Part shown: one piece after another, positions 8,397 through 19,300 of the stretch
Layout: the number at the start of each line of letters is the position of its first letter
Numbering within the stretch: position 1 is the stretch's first letter
DNA from: Nocardia donostiensis
GTDB taxonomy: Bacteria > Actinomycetota > Actinomycetes > Mycobacteriales > Mycobacteriaceae
Reading direction: 5' to 3'
Assembly (NCBI RefSeq): GCF_002081715.1
Contig: NZ_MUKP01000009.1
Span: 96,817-160,816, forward strand
Length of the DNA: 64,000 nucleotides
Translations under genes and position numbers: made by a program
The notes under the pieces: generated by a model
Database searches by the model: none
What the model was told of the DNA's origin: nothing
What the model saw: the letters and a program-made list of their open reading frames with translations, nothing else

Positions 8397-9070
8397 GCGC
8401 GCCTTGTCCCTGCAGCGGACGCGGGCTGTGTGGCTGCGTGGCTGCGTTGAGTTCGGCCGCTCCGGGTGTCCAGGTGCGGTGGCCTCGAACACGAGAAGGC
8501 TTCTGGTGAGCCGCTTTCCGAGGATGCGGGCAGGCATTCCTCGAGGACGCAGCGGACCCCACTTCGGTCTCCTCGAGTTGTAGATCAGGCGTACAAAGTC
8601 ACGAACCAGCTCGACAGGCGGTCCTCACTCCGAACGCTGATCATATCGAACATGGTGCAGCCCAAGCGGTTCCCGCCCTACCAGCCCAATCCTGCCTTAC
8701 CGGCTGCCGTAACCTGCACCAGGACCTCGCCGGGCTGCGGGTCGAGCCAGTTGGTCTCAGTTCGAGAAGCTGCGGACCTTGCACGGGACGGTACGGCCGC
8801 CTCGGCCGGGATCTCCGTCGGCTCCGCCACCCTCTACGATCGCACCGGTCTTGTCGGCACCTGCGTGGTGACCACACTGTCGAACGCTCGCCGCCAGATC
8901 GACTTCTCGACCAACCCGCCCGCCTGAGGCCGCATTCAGGCGCCGCAGGTTCTCGCGCAGGGTCGGGGAGCGTTCACTTTCTCTGCGGTGGTGAGTGGTG
9001 GACAACTCTCGCCCGCCTGGTGCGGATGGACCGTCCTGTGCCCCGCGCTGCACGGCAGTGGGCCGTAGGT
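8397..9070. other. intergenic stretch with a possible decayed gene
   Basis: About 670 bases without a confident gene. A plus-strand frame ending at 8927 contains ISVGSATLYDRTGLVGTC (about 8797-8870), which resembles the C-terminal strand of TesB-like acyl-CoA thioesterases. The sequence upstream of it does not, so this may be a thioesterase remnant. The rest holds nothing that I can name. Confidence 0.3.
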
Positions 9071-9511
9071 TTAACTGGTCGGCCCTGCGAGGTTGGTGTT
9101 CTGCACCGAGCAGACCCACCAGGTTTCGTTGCGTTGGATGAGCACCCAGGTGCCGCGATTGGTCACGGAGAACTCTGGGGTGTGCAGGGTTTGCTCGACG
9201 TTGACGAGTGCGTGGTCGGGTGTCAGGAAGCGTACGACGAGAAGATCGAAGTGGGCTCGTGCGTCGTGGCTGTTACCGAGGAGATCTCGATGGTAGCTGT
9301 GTAGTTCCTCCCAGCCGCGAAAGATGGCGCCCGCGGGCGTGATGAATACGACGTCTTCGGTGAACACCTGATCGAAGGCTGTGGCGTCCTTGGCGGCCAG
9401 CGCGGCTTCCAGTGTTCGGAACAGTGCCGCGATCTCGGCTGCCGCAGTTGCGTCCACCTCGGCTGTCCCGGCTGTGGGCCGTGCGGCCGAGGCGTGATCA
9501 CCAGAGTTCAT
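9071..9511 (-). CDS. SnoaL-like / DUF4440 (SgcJ/EcaC-type) small protein
   Basis: 146 residues from ATG 9511; the open frame continues upstream but the extension looks non-coding. The core is IAALFRTLEAALAAKDATAF, then DQVFTEDVVFITPAGAIFRG, ELHSYHRDLL, HALVNVEQTLHTP and TWVLIQRNETWWVCSVQNTN. This is the NTF2-like cone fold of the SgcJ/EcaC family (about 130 residues). Such proteins may be enzymes or small-molecule binders; the substrate cannot be inferred. The gene stands alone on the minus strand. Confidence 0.8.
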   Translation of the reverse strand: MNSGDHASAARPTAGTAEVDATAAAEIAALFRTLEAALAAKDATAFDQVFTEDVVFITPAGAIFRGWEELHSYHRDLLGNSHDARAHFDLLVVRFLTPDHALVNVEQTLHTPEFSVTNRGTWVLIQRNETWWVCSVQNTNLAGPTS

Positions 9512-9901
9512 GTGCTGAACGCTACGCTTCGGCACCGCTGGCTCACCGGACTGCCGGTACTCGGAAACGGAAGCTTTCTGGCGAGCAGGTGGATCGGTCT
9601 GTACCAACCGCGCGCAGGCCATCGGCGACGGGCTGGATGTGCTGTCCGCTGGCGGGCGGGGAGGGCGGGTGTGGGGCCGTGGGCCAGTTCGTCCAGTGGT
9701 GACTACGGGGAGGCGAGTGCCGAGAACATCGATCCTCCCGGCGGTGGCTGCCGAATCGCGGCCCAGTAGCCCAGAGCGGATCTCGTTGGCGGAACTGCCA
9801 GAAGTTTCCGCAGGTCGGTGGACATAATGCCAGGTCTCTTCGTGTGTTCAAGTGCGCTCGAACACACGGCACGCAAACCCAGCAAAACTGCTGGGTTTTT
9901 G
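9512..9901. other. intergenic stretch, nothing recognised
   Basis: About 390 bases between the SnoaL-like gene and tRNA-Leu. No conserved coding pattern is visible. An A/T-rich run (gcaaaactgctgggttttt) at about 9883-9901 directly follows the tRNA 3' end on the minus strand and probably serves as its terminator. Confidence 0.4.
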
Positions 9902-9983
9902 TGCGCGAGGGGGGACTTGAACCCCCACGTCCGTGGACACCAGAACCTAAATCTGGCGCGTCTGCCAATTTCGCCACTCGCGC
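9902..9983 (-). tRNA. tRNA-Leu (anticodon UAG)
   Basis: Minus-strand cloverleaf: 7-bp acceptor GCGCGAG/CTCGCGC, anticodon stem CCAGA/TCTGG around loop TTTAGGT (anticodon TAG), a long class II variable arm, and GGTTCAAGTCC in the T arm. CCA is not encoded. A leucine tRNA also neighbours fas in mycobacteria. Confidence 0.95.
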
Positions 9984-10098
9984 GTGCTGGTACGACCGTC
10001 CAAACTCTACCGGGCTTCCGGCGGTTAGCGAAGCTCTGGGTCGGTGTGGCGTACTCACCAGTAACCCTACCTGCATTTATAACGATTAGATAAATGGC

Positions 10099-10119
10099 AA
10101 CATGAGGAGTGCTCATGTT
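10099..10119. promoter_or_regulatory. candidate FasR-type operator 1 upstream of fas
   Basis: Perfect dyad AACATGA-N7-TCATGTT (extending to AACATGAG/CTCATGTT), 253 bases before the fas start codon. It is one of three related dyads in the fas upstream region. FasR of M. tuberculosis is known to bind inverted repeats at the fas promoter; the identity of the regulator here is inference. Confidence 0.55.
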
Positions 10120-10156
10120 TCGGCTCGACAAGTACGCGGCCGGACCTGCGGGTTCA

Positions 10157-10177
10157 AACATGAGGGCGGGTCATGTT
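10157..10177. promoter_or_regulatory. candidate FasR-type operator 2 upstream of fas
   Basis: Second copy of AACATGA-N7-TCATGTT with the same half-sites and spacing but a different spacer (gggcggg). A possible promoter follows (TTGATT at 10182-10187 and AAATAC at 10205-10210, 17 bases apart), so occupancy here would block fas transcription. Confidence 0.55.
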
Positions 10178-10238
10178 CCTGTTGATTCTGGTACGGGTGT
10201 ACGGAAATACCGATGAGTAAGTGAAGACACGGGCGGCA

Positions 10239-10260
10239 AACGTGAGGGTTTCCTCATGAT
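10239..10260. promoter_or_regulatory. candidate FasR-type operator 3 upstream of fas (imperfect)
   Basis: Degenerate third dyad: CGTGAGG-N4-CCTCATG with one mismatch (10241-10258), related to the CATGAG/CTCATG core of the other two. It lies 112 bases before the TTG start of fas. Confidence 0.4.
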
Positions 10261-10371
10261 TCTGTGTCATCCTCGCTGATATCAGGCCAGTTGGGTGAGG
10301 AGTGCCCGCGCGCCCGAGGGAGTGGGGGTCTCCGGAGGGCACATTCGCCACGAGAAGGAAGACGAACCGCC

Positions 10372-13300
10372 TTGACGATCAACGAAAGCACTGCGGCCGG
10401 AGCCGGCTATCGCGTGAACGTGGGCTCGGCGACCGGTAGGAGTACCGCGGGAGAGTCGCGATCGCCGCTGCTGGATCGGTTACGCGCCGGCACGCCGTAC
10501 GCGCTGGCGTTCGGCGGCCAAGGGGCGCGCTGGCTCGGCGAGCTGGAGGAGATCGGGCGTGACGCCGCGCTGGAGCCCGAGCTCACCGCGCTGGTCAACG
10601 AGGCCGCGTCGCTGCTGCAACCAGTTGCTGAACAGTTGCTCATGGTGCGGCCGGTCGGTTTCGACCCGGTCGCGTGGATGCTCGAAGATGAGCTGGCCGA
10701 CGAGGACGCCCCCGAATCATCGGCGGCACCGGCAGAGCAGGTGCTGCGCTCTGCGGCAGTGTCCATGCCGGGGGTGATGCTGACCCAGCTCGCCGCCCTG
10801 CGTGCGCTGCGGCTGCAGGGCCTCGACCCGGCCGAGTTCGCACCGGTGGCGGTGATCGGTCATTCACAGGGGAAGCTTGCTGCGGCGGCCGTGGAAGCGG
10901 GCGGTCAACGTGATGCGGAGCTGCTGGCAATCGCCCAGTTGGTCGGTGCGGCAGGCAGTTTGGTTGCGCGCAGGCGCGGGCTGATGCCGGTGGGGGACCG
11001 GTCCCCGATGGTCGCGGTGTCCAATGTCGATCCGGAACAGCTGCGCGCGATACTCGCCGAGGTGTCCGAGGGTGTTGATCCGGCGGCCGCAGCCGTGCTG
11101 TCGATCCGCAACGGGCGCAGGCGCGCGGTCCTGTCCGGCCCCCCGGCCCAGTTGCAGCGGGTGCGGCAGCGTTGCGAGCAGATCCACGACGAACAGGCCC
11201 GCGACCGGGATGCCAAGGTGCGCGGCGGCGCGGTGTTCGCGCCGGTCTTCGAAGACATCGACGTCGAGGTGGCGTTCCACCATCCGGCGCTGGCCTCCAC
11301 CGTGGAACTGGTTGCGGGCTGGGCCGCCCAGTGCGGGCTGGACACCGAACTGGCCGAACGGCTGGCCAAGGAGATTCTGGTCGATCCGATCGACTGGGTG
11401 ACCACGGTGGACGGTGTGGTCGGTGCGGGGGCGGAATGGATTCTGGACCTCGGACCCGGCGATCTGCTGTCCCGGGTCACCGCGGGTTCGCTGAAGGGTA
11501 GCGGGGTAGGTATTGTCGCCGCCGCGACCAGGGCCGGGCAGCGCAGCCTGCTCACCCCGGGCGCCGCACCGGAGGTGGCGCTGCCGTGGTCGGCGTTCGC
11601 GCCACGCCCGGTCCGGCTGCCGAACGGGCGGATCGTGGTGGAGACCGCGTTCACCCGGCTCACCGGCCGCTCACCGATCCTGCTCGCCGGTATGACCCCG
11701 ACAACCGTCGACGCCAAGATCGTCGCGGCGGCGGCGAACGCAGGCCACTGGGCCGAGCTGGCCGGCGGCGGTCAGGTAACCGAGCAGATCTTCGCCGACC
11801 GGGTCGAAGAACTGAAGAAACTGCTGCACCCGGGCCGCCAGGTCCAGTTCAACTCGCTGTTCCTCGACCCCTACCTGTGGAAGCTGCAGCTGGGTGGTAA
11901 GCGGCTGGTGCAGCGGGCTCGCGCGGCGGGCGCTCCGTTCGACGGTGTGAACGTCACCGCCGGTATCCCGGAGCTCGAGGAAGCCGTCGCGCTGGTCGAG
12001 GAGCTTGTCGAGGTCGGGATCAGTTACGTCGTCTTCAAACCGGGTACGGTCGCGCAGATCCGCGCCGTGCTCCGCATCGCCGACGAGATCCCGCACTACC
12101 CGGTGATCATGCACATCGAGGGCGGCAGGGCAGGCGGGCACCACTCGTGGGAGGACCTCGACGATCTGCTGCTGGCCACCTACGCCGAACTGCGCAACCG
12201 CCGCAATATCGTGGTCTGTGTCGGCGGCGGCATCGGCACCCCGGAACGGGCCACCGAATACCTGACCGGCGCCTGGTCCCAGCCGCACGGCTACCCGGCG
12301 ATGCCGCTGGACGGCGTGCTGGTCGGCACCGCGGCCATGGCAACCTTGGAAGCCACCACTGCGCCCGAGGTGAAGCAGCTGCTTGTCGATACCCCCGGCA
12401 CCCCGGACTGGGTGGGTGCGGGCACCGCGAGCGGCGGTATGGCGTCGGGCCGCAGCCAGCTCGGCGCGGATATCCACGAGATCGACAATGCCGCCTCGCG
12501 CACCGGCCGCCTGCTCGACGAGGTCGCTGGTGACGCCGACGCGGTGGCGCAGCGGCGTGAGGAGATCATCGCCGCGCTGAACGCGACCGCGAAACCGTAC
12601 TTCGGTGACCTCGGCTCGATGACCTACCGTGAATGGCTGGAGCGCTACGTCGAACTCGCCGTCGGCCTGGACCGGCGCAAAGACTTCGACTGCGGTTCCG
12701 ACATCGGCGACGCGATCGCCGACGCCACCCGCTCGGTGTGGCTCGACATCACCTGGCGCGACCGGTTCGCCGAGATGCTGCGCCGGGCCGAATCCCGGCT
12801 CAATCCGGCCGACCGCGGCGATATCCCCACCCTGTTCGACGACAGCGACCTGGAGAACCCGGTCGCCGCGCTGTGCACGCTGCGTGAGCAGTACCCGGCG
12901 GCCGAGACCACGCTGCTGCATCCGGCGGATGTGCCGTTCTTCGTTTCGCTGTGCAAGACCCCGGGCAAGCCGGTGAACTTCGTACCCGTGGTGGACGCCG
13001 ACGTGCGCCGCTGGTGGCGTTCGGATTCGCTGTGGCAGGCGCATGATCCGCGGTACTCTGCCGACCAGGTGTGCGTGATCCCCGGCACCGTGTCGGTTGC
13101 CGGTATCACCCGCGTCGACGAGCCGGTCGGGGAACTGCTCGACCGGTTCGAGCAGGACACCGCGTACTCGCTGGTGCGCGCCGGTGCCGTGCCTGCAGCC
13201 GTGGACGCCCGCCGGGTGGCCGCGGTGACCAGCGGGCCGGTCGATGTCGTGCTGGCCGCCCCCGATATCACCTGGTCGGGCCGGACGACCGTCAACCCGG

Positions 13301-16300
13301 TGCACCGGCTGGGCGATCTGGCCGAGTGGACCGTCGACAGCAACGGCGCGGTGCATCCGCCTACCGGCGCGACGCTGACCGAAACCAGTGGTCCCGAGTC
13401 CGAACACAGCTACGTCGAACTCACCGTCCCGCTGTACGCGGGCAAGGTTGTGCAGATCCGGATCACCGTCCCGGTGTCGGTGTACAACGGTGGTTCCCCC
13501 GTCGTCACCGAATCCGACGCCGATACCGCGATGTCGGCGCTGCTCGCGGTCGCCGCAGGCCAATCGCTGCCGGAGGTGAAGGGCAAGGTCGCGCATGTGA
13601 ACCTGGCCTGGACGCCGGACCTGATCGCCGATCACGCCGGTGTCACCGGTTCTGGTCTGCCCGCGAACCTGAGCACTCTCGGCCGCACCGTTCCCGATGT
13701 GCTGGTCGGCGCCTGCTGGCCTGCCGTTTTCGCTGTCCTCGGCGCCACCCGCACCGGCAGCGGCGTCAGCGTGATCGAGGGCATGCTCGACCTGGTCCAC
13801 CTGGACCACCAGATCGAACTGCTGCGCGAGCTGCCCGACGCCACCAGCATCCTGGTGGTGCGCGCCGAAGCAGGCGAGGTGCTCGACACCGACCTGGGCC
13901 GGGTGGTCGAGGTGCGGGTGAGCGTCGGCGAGATGCGGGACCAGGGCTTGGACGTCGTGCCGCTGGCCGCCCTGACCGAGCGTTTCGCGATCCGCGGCCG
14001 CACCGGTCCTGGCGAACTCACCGATCCGCCGCGTGCCGCGGGCACAGTCTCGGCGAACGCCACCGAGACCCCGCGCCGTCGCCGCCGCGACGCGACCGTC
14101 GTAGCACCGCGCACCATGGCCGCCTTCGCTGCGGTCTCCGGCGACCACAACCCCATCCACACCAGCGAATCCGCGGCCAAGCTCGCCGGTCTCGGTAGCC
14201 CGATCGTGCACGGCATGTGGCTGTCGGCTGCGGCGCAGCACACGGTGTCGGCGGTCGATACGAGCAGCTCGGTGCCTGCCCGGACGCTGACCGCCTGGAC
14301 CACCCGGTTCCTCGGTATGGTCCGTCCCGGCGCGGAAATCGACGTGCGGGTGGAGCGGATCGCGGTCGACGCGGGTAGCGAGATCGTGGAGGTTTCCTGC
14401 CGTGCGGGCGGCGATCTGGTGATGACGGCGACCGGCCGTACCGCCGCGCCGAAAACCGTGTACGCCTTCCCTGGTCAGGGCATCCAGCGCAAGGGCATGG
14501 GCCTGGACGCGCGCACTCGCTCCAAGGCGGCCAAACAGATCTGGGATCGTGCCGACAAGCACACCAGGGCAGCGCTCGGCTTCTCGATCCTGGCGGTGGT
14601 GCGCGACAACCCGACCTACCTCAAGGCGCGCGGTGTCGAACACCGGCACCCGGACGGTGTGCTGCACCTGACTCAGTTCACCCAGGTGGCCATGGCGACC
14701 CTCGGTGTCGCGCAGATCGCCGAACTGCGTGAGGCGGGCGCGTTTGTCGAAGGCGCGCTGCTGGCCGGTCATTCGGTGGGCGAGTACAACGCGCTCGCTG
14801 CCGTCGCCGGGGTGCTGCCGCTGGAGGCGGTGCTCGAGGTGGTGTTCCAGCGTGGGTCGGCGATGCACGAACTGGTGCCGCGTGATGAGAAGGGCCGCAG
14901 CAATTACCGGATGGCGGCGATCCGCCCCTCGCAGATCGGGTTGCCCGACGACCAGGTGATCGGCTTCGTCGGTTCCGTCGCCGAACAGACCGGTGAGTTC
15001 CTCGAGGTCGTCAACCTGAACCTGCGTGGCTCGCAGTACGCGATCGCGGGCACCGTCGCCGGGCTGGAGGCGCTGGAAGCCGAAATCGAGCGCAGGCGCG
15101 CCGAATTCGGTGGTAAGCGCGCGTTCATCCTGGTGCCCGGTATCGACGTACCGTTCCATTCGACCGTGCTGCGCGAGGGTGTTCCCGAGTTCCGGCACAA
15201 GCTCGAACAGCTGCTGCCGCAGGACCTGCACCCGGAGATCCTGGTCGGCCGCTATATCCCGAACCTGGTGCCCAAGCCGTTCTCGCTGGAACGCGAGTTC
15301 ATCGCCGAGATCGCCGATCTGGTGCCTTCGGAGCCGCTGGCCGCGGTGCTCGCCGATTTCGATTCCTGGGCGCAGCGCCCTGCCGAACTGTGCCGTGTGG
15401 TGCTGATCGAGCTGCTGGCCTGGCAGTTCGCCAGCCCGGTCCGCTGGATCGAAACTCAGGACCTGCTGTTCACCGATGCCGCCAACGGCGGCCTCGGGGT
15501 GGAGCGGTTCGTGGAAGTCGGTCTCGGCGCGACCCCGACCGTGGCGAACCTGGCAAGTCAGACCCTGAAACTGCCCGATTTCGGCACGGCCACCGTGGAA
15601 GTGCTCAATATCGAGCGCGAAGCGGCCGTGGTGTACGCCACCGACACCGATCCCGCCCCGGCCGACGAACCGGTCGACGAGCCCACCGAAACCGCTGCCG
15701 CCGCGGCGGCTCCTGTTGCCGCACCGGTTGCGGCCCCGGCCCCGGCCGCGACCGGCGGACCCCGCCCGGACGACATCGTGTTCAGCGCCGCCGACGCCAC
15801 CCGGGTGCTGATCGCGCTGTGGACCAAACTGCGGATCGACCAGATCGGCCCGGTCGACACCATCGAGGGCCTGTGCGACGGTGTCAGCTCGCGGCGCAAT
15901 CAGCTGCTGGTCGATCTCGGTTCGGAGCTGTCGCTCGGCGCGATCGACGGTGCCGCCGATGCCGATATGGGCGCGTTGTCGGCGACGGTGGAACGGCTCG
16001 CCCGCACCTACAAACCGTTCGGCTCGGTGCTCAGCGACGCGATCAACGATCATCTGCGTAAGGTGTTCGGCCCGTCCGGTAAGCGGCCCGCTGCCATCGC
16101 CGAACGGGTGAAGAAGGTCTGGGAGCTCGGCGACGGCTGGGCCAGCCATGTGACCGCCGAGGTGTCGCTCGGCACCCGTGAGGGCGCCAGCGTGCGTGGC
16201 GGCGATCTGGGCGGGCTGGTGTCCGGCCTGCTGAACGACGCCGCATCGGTCGACGCCGCTATCGACGCTGCCGTGCAGGCGGTGGCCGCGCGCCGCGGTG

Positions 16301-19300
16301 TCTCGGTATCGCTGCCCTCGGCCGGCGGTGGCGGCGGCGCGACCGTCGACGCTGCCGCGCTCGGCGAATTCACCGAACAGATCACCGGCCGAGACGGCGT
16401 GCTGGCCTCGGCGGCCCGGCTGGTGCTCGAGCAGCTCGGTTTGAACGACCGCGTCTCTGCGCCGGAAGCCACCGACGATTCACTGGTGGATCTCGTGTCG
16501 GCGGAACTGGGTTCGGATTGGCCGCGTCTGGTCGCGCCCGCGTTCGACGCCCGCAAGGCGGTGCTGATCGACGACCGCTGGGCCACCGCCCGCGAGGATT
16601 TGGCGCGGCTGTGGCTGGCCGACGACGCGGCCACCGCCGAACTGCCGGTTACCGGTTTCCTCGGCGCAGGCGAAGCCGTTGCCGCCCAAGCCGAGTGGTG
16701 GCGCACGCGGGCCATGCACGAGGCCCGTTCGGTGCTGGCCGGACACTATGGACGCATCGTCGAAGCGGCCCGCTGCACCGAGGAACCGGGACTGTGGTCG
16801 GCTGATGTCGCCGTGATCACCGGCGCCAGTAAGGGTTCGATCGCTGCTTCCGTCACAGCGCGGCTGCTCGGCGGGGGCGCCACCGTGGTGGTCACCACCT
16901 CGTCGCTGAACGATCAGCGGCTGCGTTTCTACCGCGAGCTCTACCGTGACAATGCCCGTCACGGCGCGGCGCTGTGGGTTGTCCCGGCCAATATGGCGTC
17001 TTACGCCGATATCGACGCCCTGGTCGAATGGGTCGGCACCGAACAGGTCGACAACGCAGGCGGCGCGAAGATCAAGACCAAGGACGCGCTGACCCCGACA
17101 CTGCTGCTGCCGTTCGCGGCACCGCGCGTCTCCGGTGATCTCGCCGACGCCGGTGCGCGCGCCGAAATGGAGATGCGGGTGCTGCTGTGGTCGGTGGAAC
17201 GGCTCATCGCCGGTCTGTCGAAGCTGGGCGGCGACCACGATGTGGACGCGAAACTGCATGTGGTGCTGCCGGGCTCGCCCAACCGCGGCCTGTTCGGTGG
17301 GGACGGCGCCTACGGTGAGGCCAAGGCCGCGCTGGATGCGGTGGTCGCCAAGTGGCGGGCCGAGAAATCGTGGTCGACCCGGGTCACCCTGGTGCACGCG
17401 TTGATCGGGTGGGTGCGCGGCACCGGCCTGATGGGGCGCAACGATCCGATCGTGGCGGCCGTCGAAGAGGCGGGCGTGCAGACCTGGTCGACCGATGAGA
17501 TGGCCGAGGAACTGCTCAAATGGTGCACCTCGCGGGCCCGGTCGGTGACCGAATCCGGACCGCAGCAGATCGACCTCACCGGCGGTCTCGCGGGCGCGAA
17601 ACTCGACCTGGTCGCGCTGAGCAGGCAGGCGCAGGAGGACGCAGCGAACACCGAGCAGGCCGACGAGCAGGCCGCCGCGGGTGCCATGATCCCGGCGCTG
17701 CCCGCACCGCCCACACTGACCTCAGCCCTTCCGATTCCCGAATGGGGCGATGTCAGTGCCGATCCGGCCGATATGGTCGTGATCGTCGGCGCGGGTGAGC
17801 TCGGCCCGTACGGTTCGGCTCGGACCCGCTTCGACATGGAAGTCGATGACGAACTGTCGGCGGCGGGAGTGCTGGAACTGGCCTGGACCACCGGGCTGGT
17901 GCAGTGGGAGAACGACCCCAAGCCCGGCTGGTACGACACCGAAACCGGTGAATACGTGCCGGAATCCGAACTGGCCGACAAGTACCACGACACGGTCGTC
18001 GAGCGTTGCGGCGTGCGCCGCTACGGCGACGACGGCGCCATGGTCGACAACACTGCCCCGCTGATGACCTCGGTGTTCCTCGATCAGGACCTGTCGTTCA
18101 CTGTCGGTGGCGAGGCCGAGGCGCGCGCATTCCACGCCGCTGACCCCGAGCACACGGTGATCACCCCGGTCGGGGATTCCGGCGATTGGACCGTTACCCG
18201 CAAGGCGGGCACCGAGATCCGGGTGCCGCGCCGGGCGAAACTGTCGCGTACTGTCGGCGGCCAGATCCCCACCGGCTGGGATCCCACCGTATGGGGTATC
18301 TCGCCCGATATGGCCAACTCGGTCGACCGGGTGGCGCTGTGGAACATCGTCTGCACCGTGGACGCATTCATCAGCTCGGGCTTCAGCCCGGCGGAGCTGA
18401 TGCGGTGGGTGCATCCGAGCCTGGTGGCCAACACCCAGGGCACCGGTATGGGCGGTATGACGGCGATGCGTTCGCTCTACATCGACTCGCTGCTCGGCGA
18501 GCCGCGCGCCAACGACATCCTGCAGGAAGCCTTGCCGAACGTCGTTGCCGCGCACGTGGTGCAGTCCTACATCGGCAGCTACGGCGCGATGGTGCATCCG
18601 GTGGCTGCCTGCGCGACGGCGGCGGTGTCGGTGGAAGAAGGCGTCGACAAGATCCGGGTCGGTAAGGCCGAACTGGTGGTCGCGGGCGGTTTCGACGATC
18701 TCGGTATCGAGGGCATCGTCGGCTTCGGTGACATGTCGGCCACCGCGGATTCGGCGGCCATGAGCGCCAAGGGCATCAGCGACCGCTACTTCTCCCGCGC
18801 CAACGATCGCCGCCGCGGCGGGTTCGTGGAATCCCAGGGCGGTGGCACAGTGTTGCTTGCCCGCGGCGATATCGCGCTGGAGCTGGGTCTGCCGGTGCTC
18901 GGTGTGGTGGCCTGGGCGCAGTCGTTCGGCGACGGTGTGCACACCTCGATTCCGGCGCCGGGTCTCGGTGCGCTGGGTGCGGGTCGGGGCGGCCGGGAAT
19001 CCCGGTTCGCCGCCGAACTGCGCAAACTCGGTGTGGGGCCGGACGATATCGCGGTGGTGTCCAAGCACGACACCTCCACCGCCGCCAATGATCCGAACGA
19101 GTCGGAGCTGCACGAACGGCTCGCGACAGCCATTGGACGCAGTGCGGGCGCACCGCTGTTCGTCATCTCGCAGAAGGCCCTCACCGGCCACGCCAAGGGC
19201 GGTGCGGCGGCGTTCCAGCTGATCGGGTTGTGCCAGGTGTTGGAACAGGGTGTGGTTCCGCCGAACCGCAGCCTCGACTGCGTCGACGACAAGATGCTGG

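Noticed and set aside
11671..16149. 1492-codon open frame antisense to fas
   Set aside because: It is the mirror of the high-GC third-position bias of fas; composition is His/Arg/Gly-rich with no domain, and fas itself is certain.
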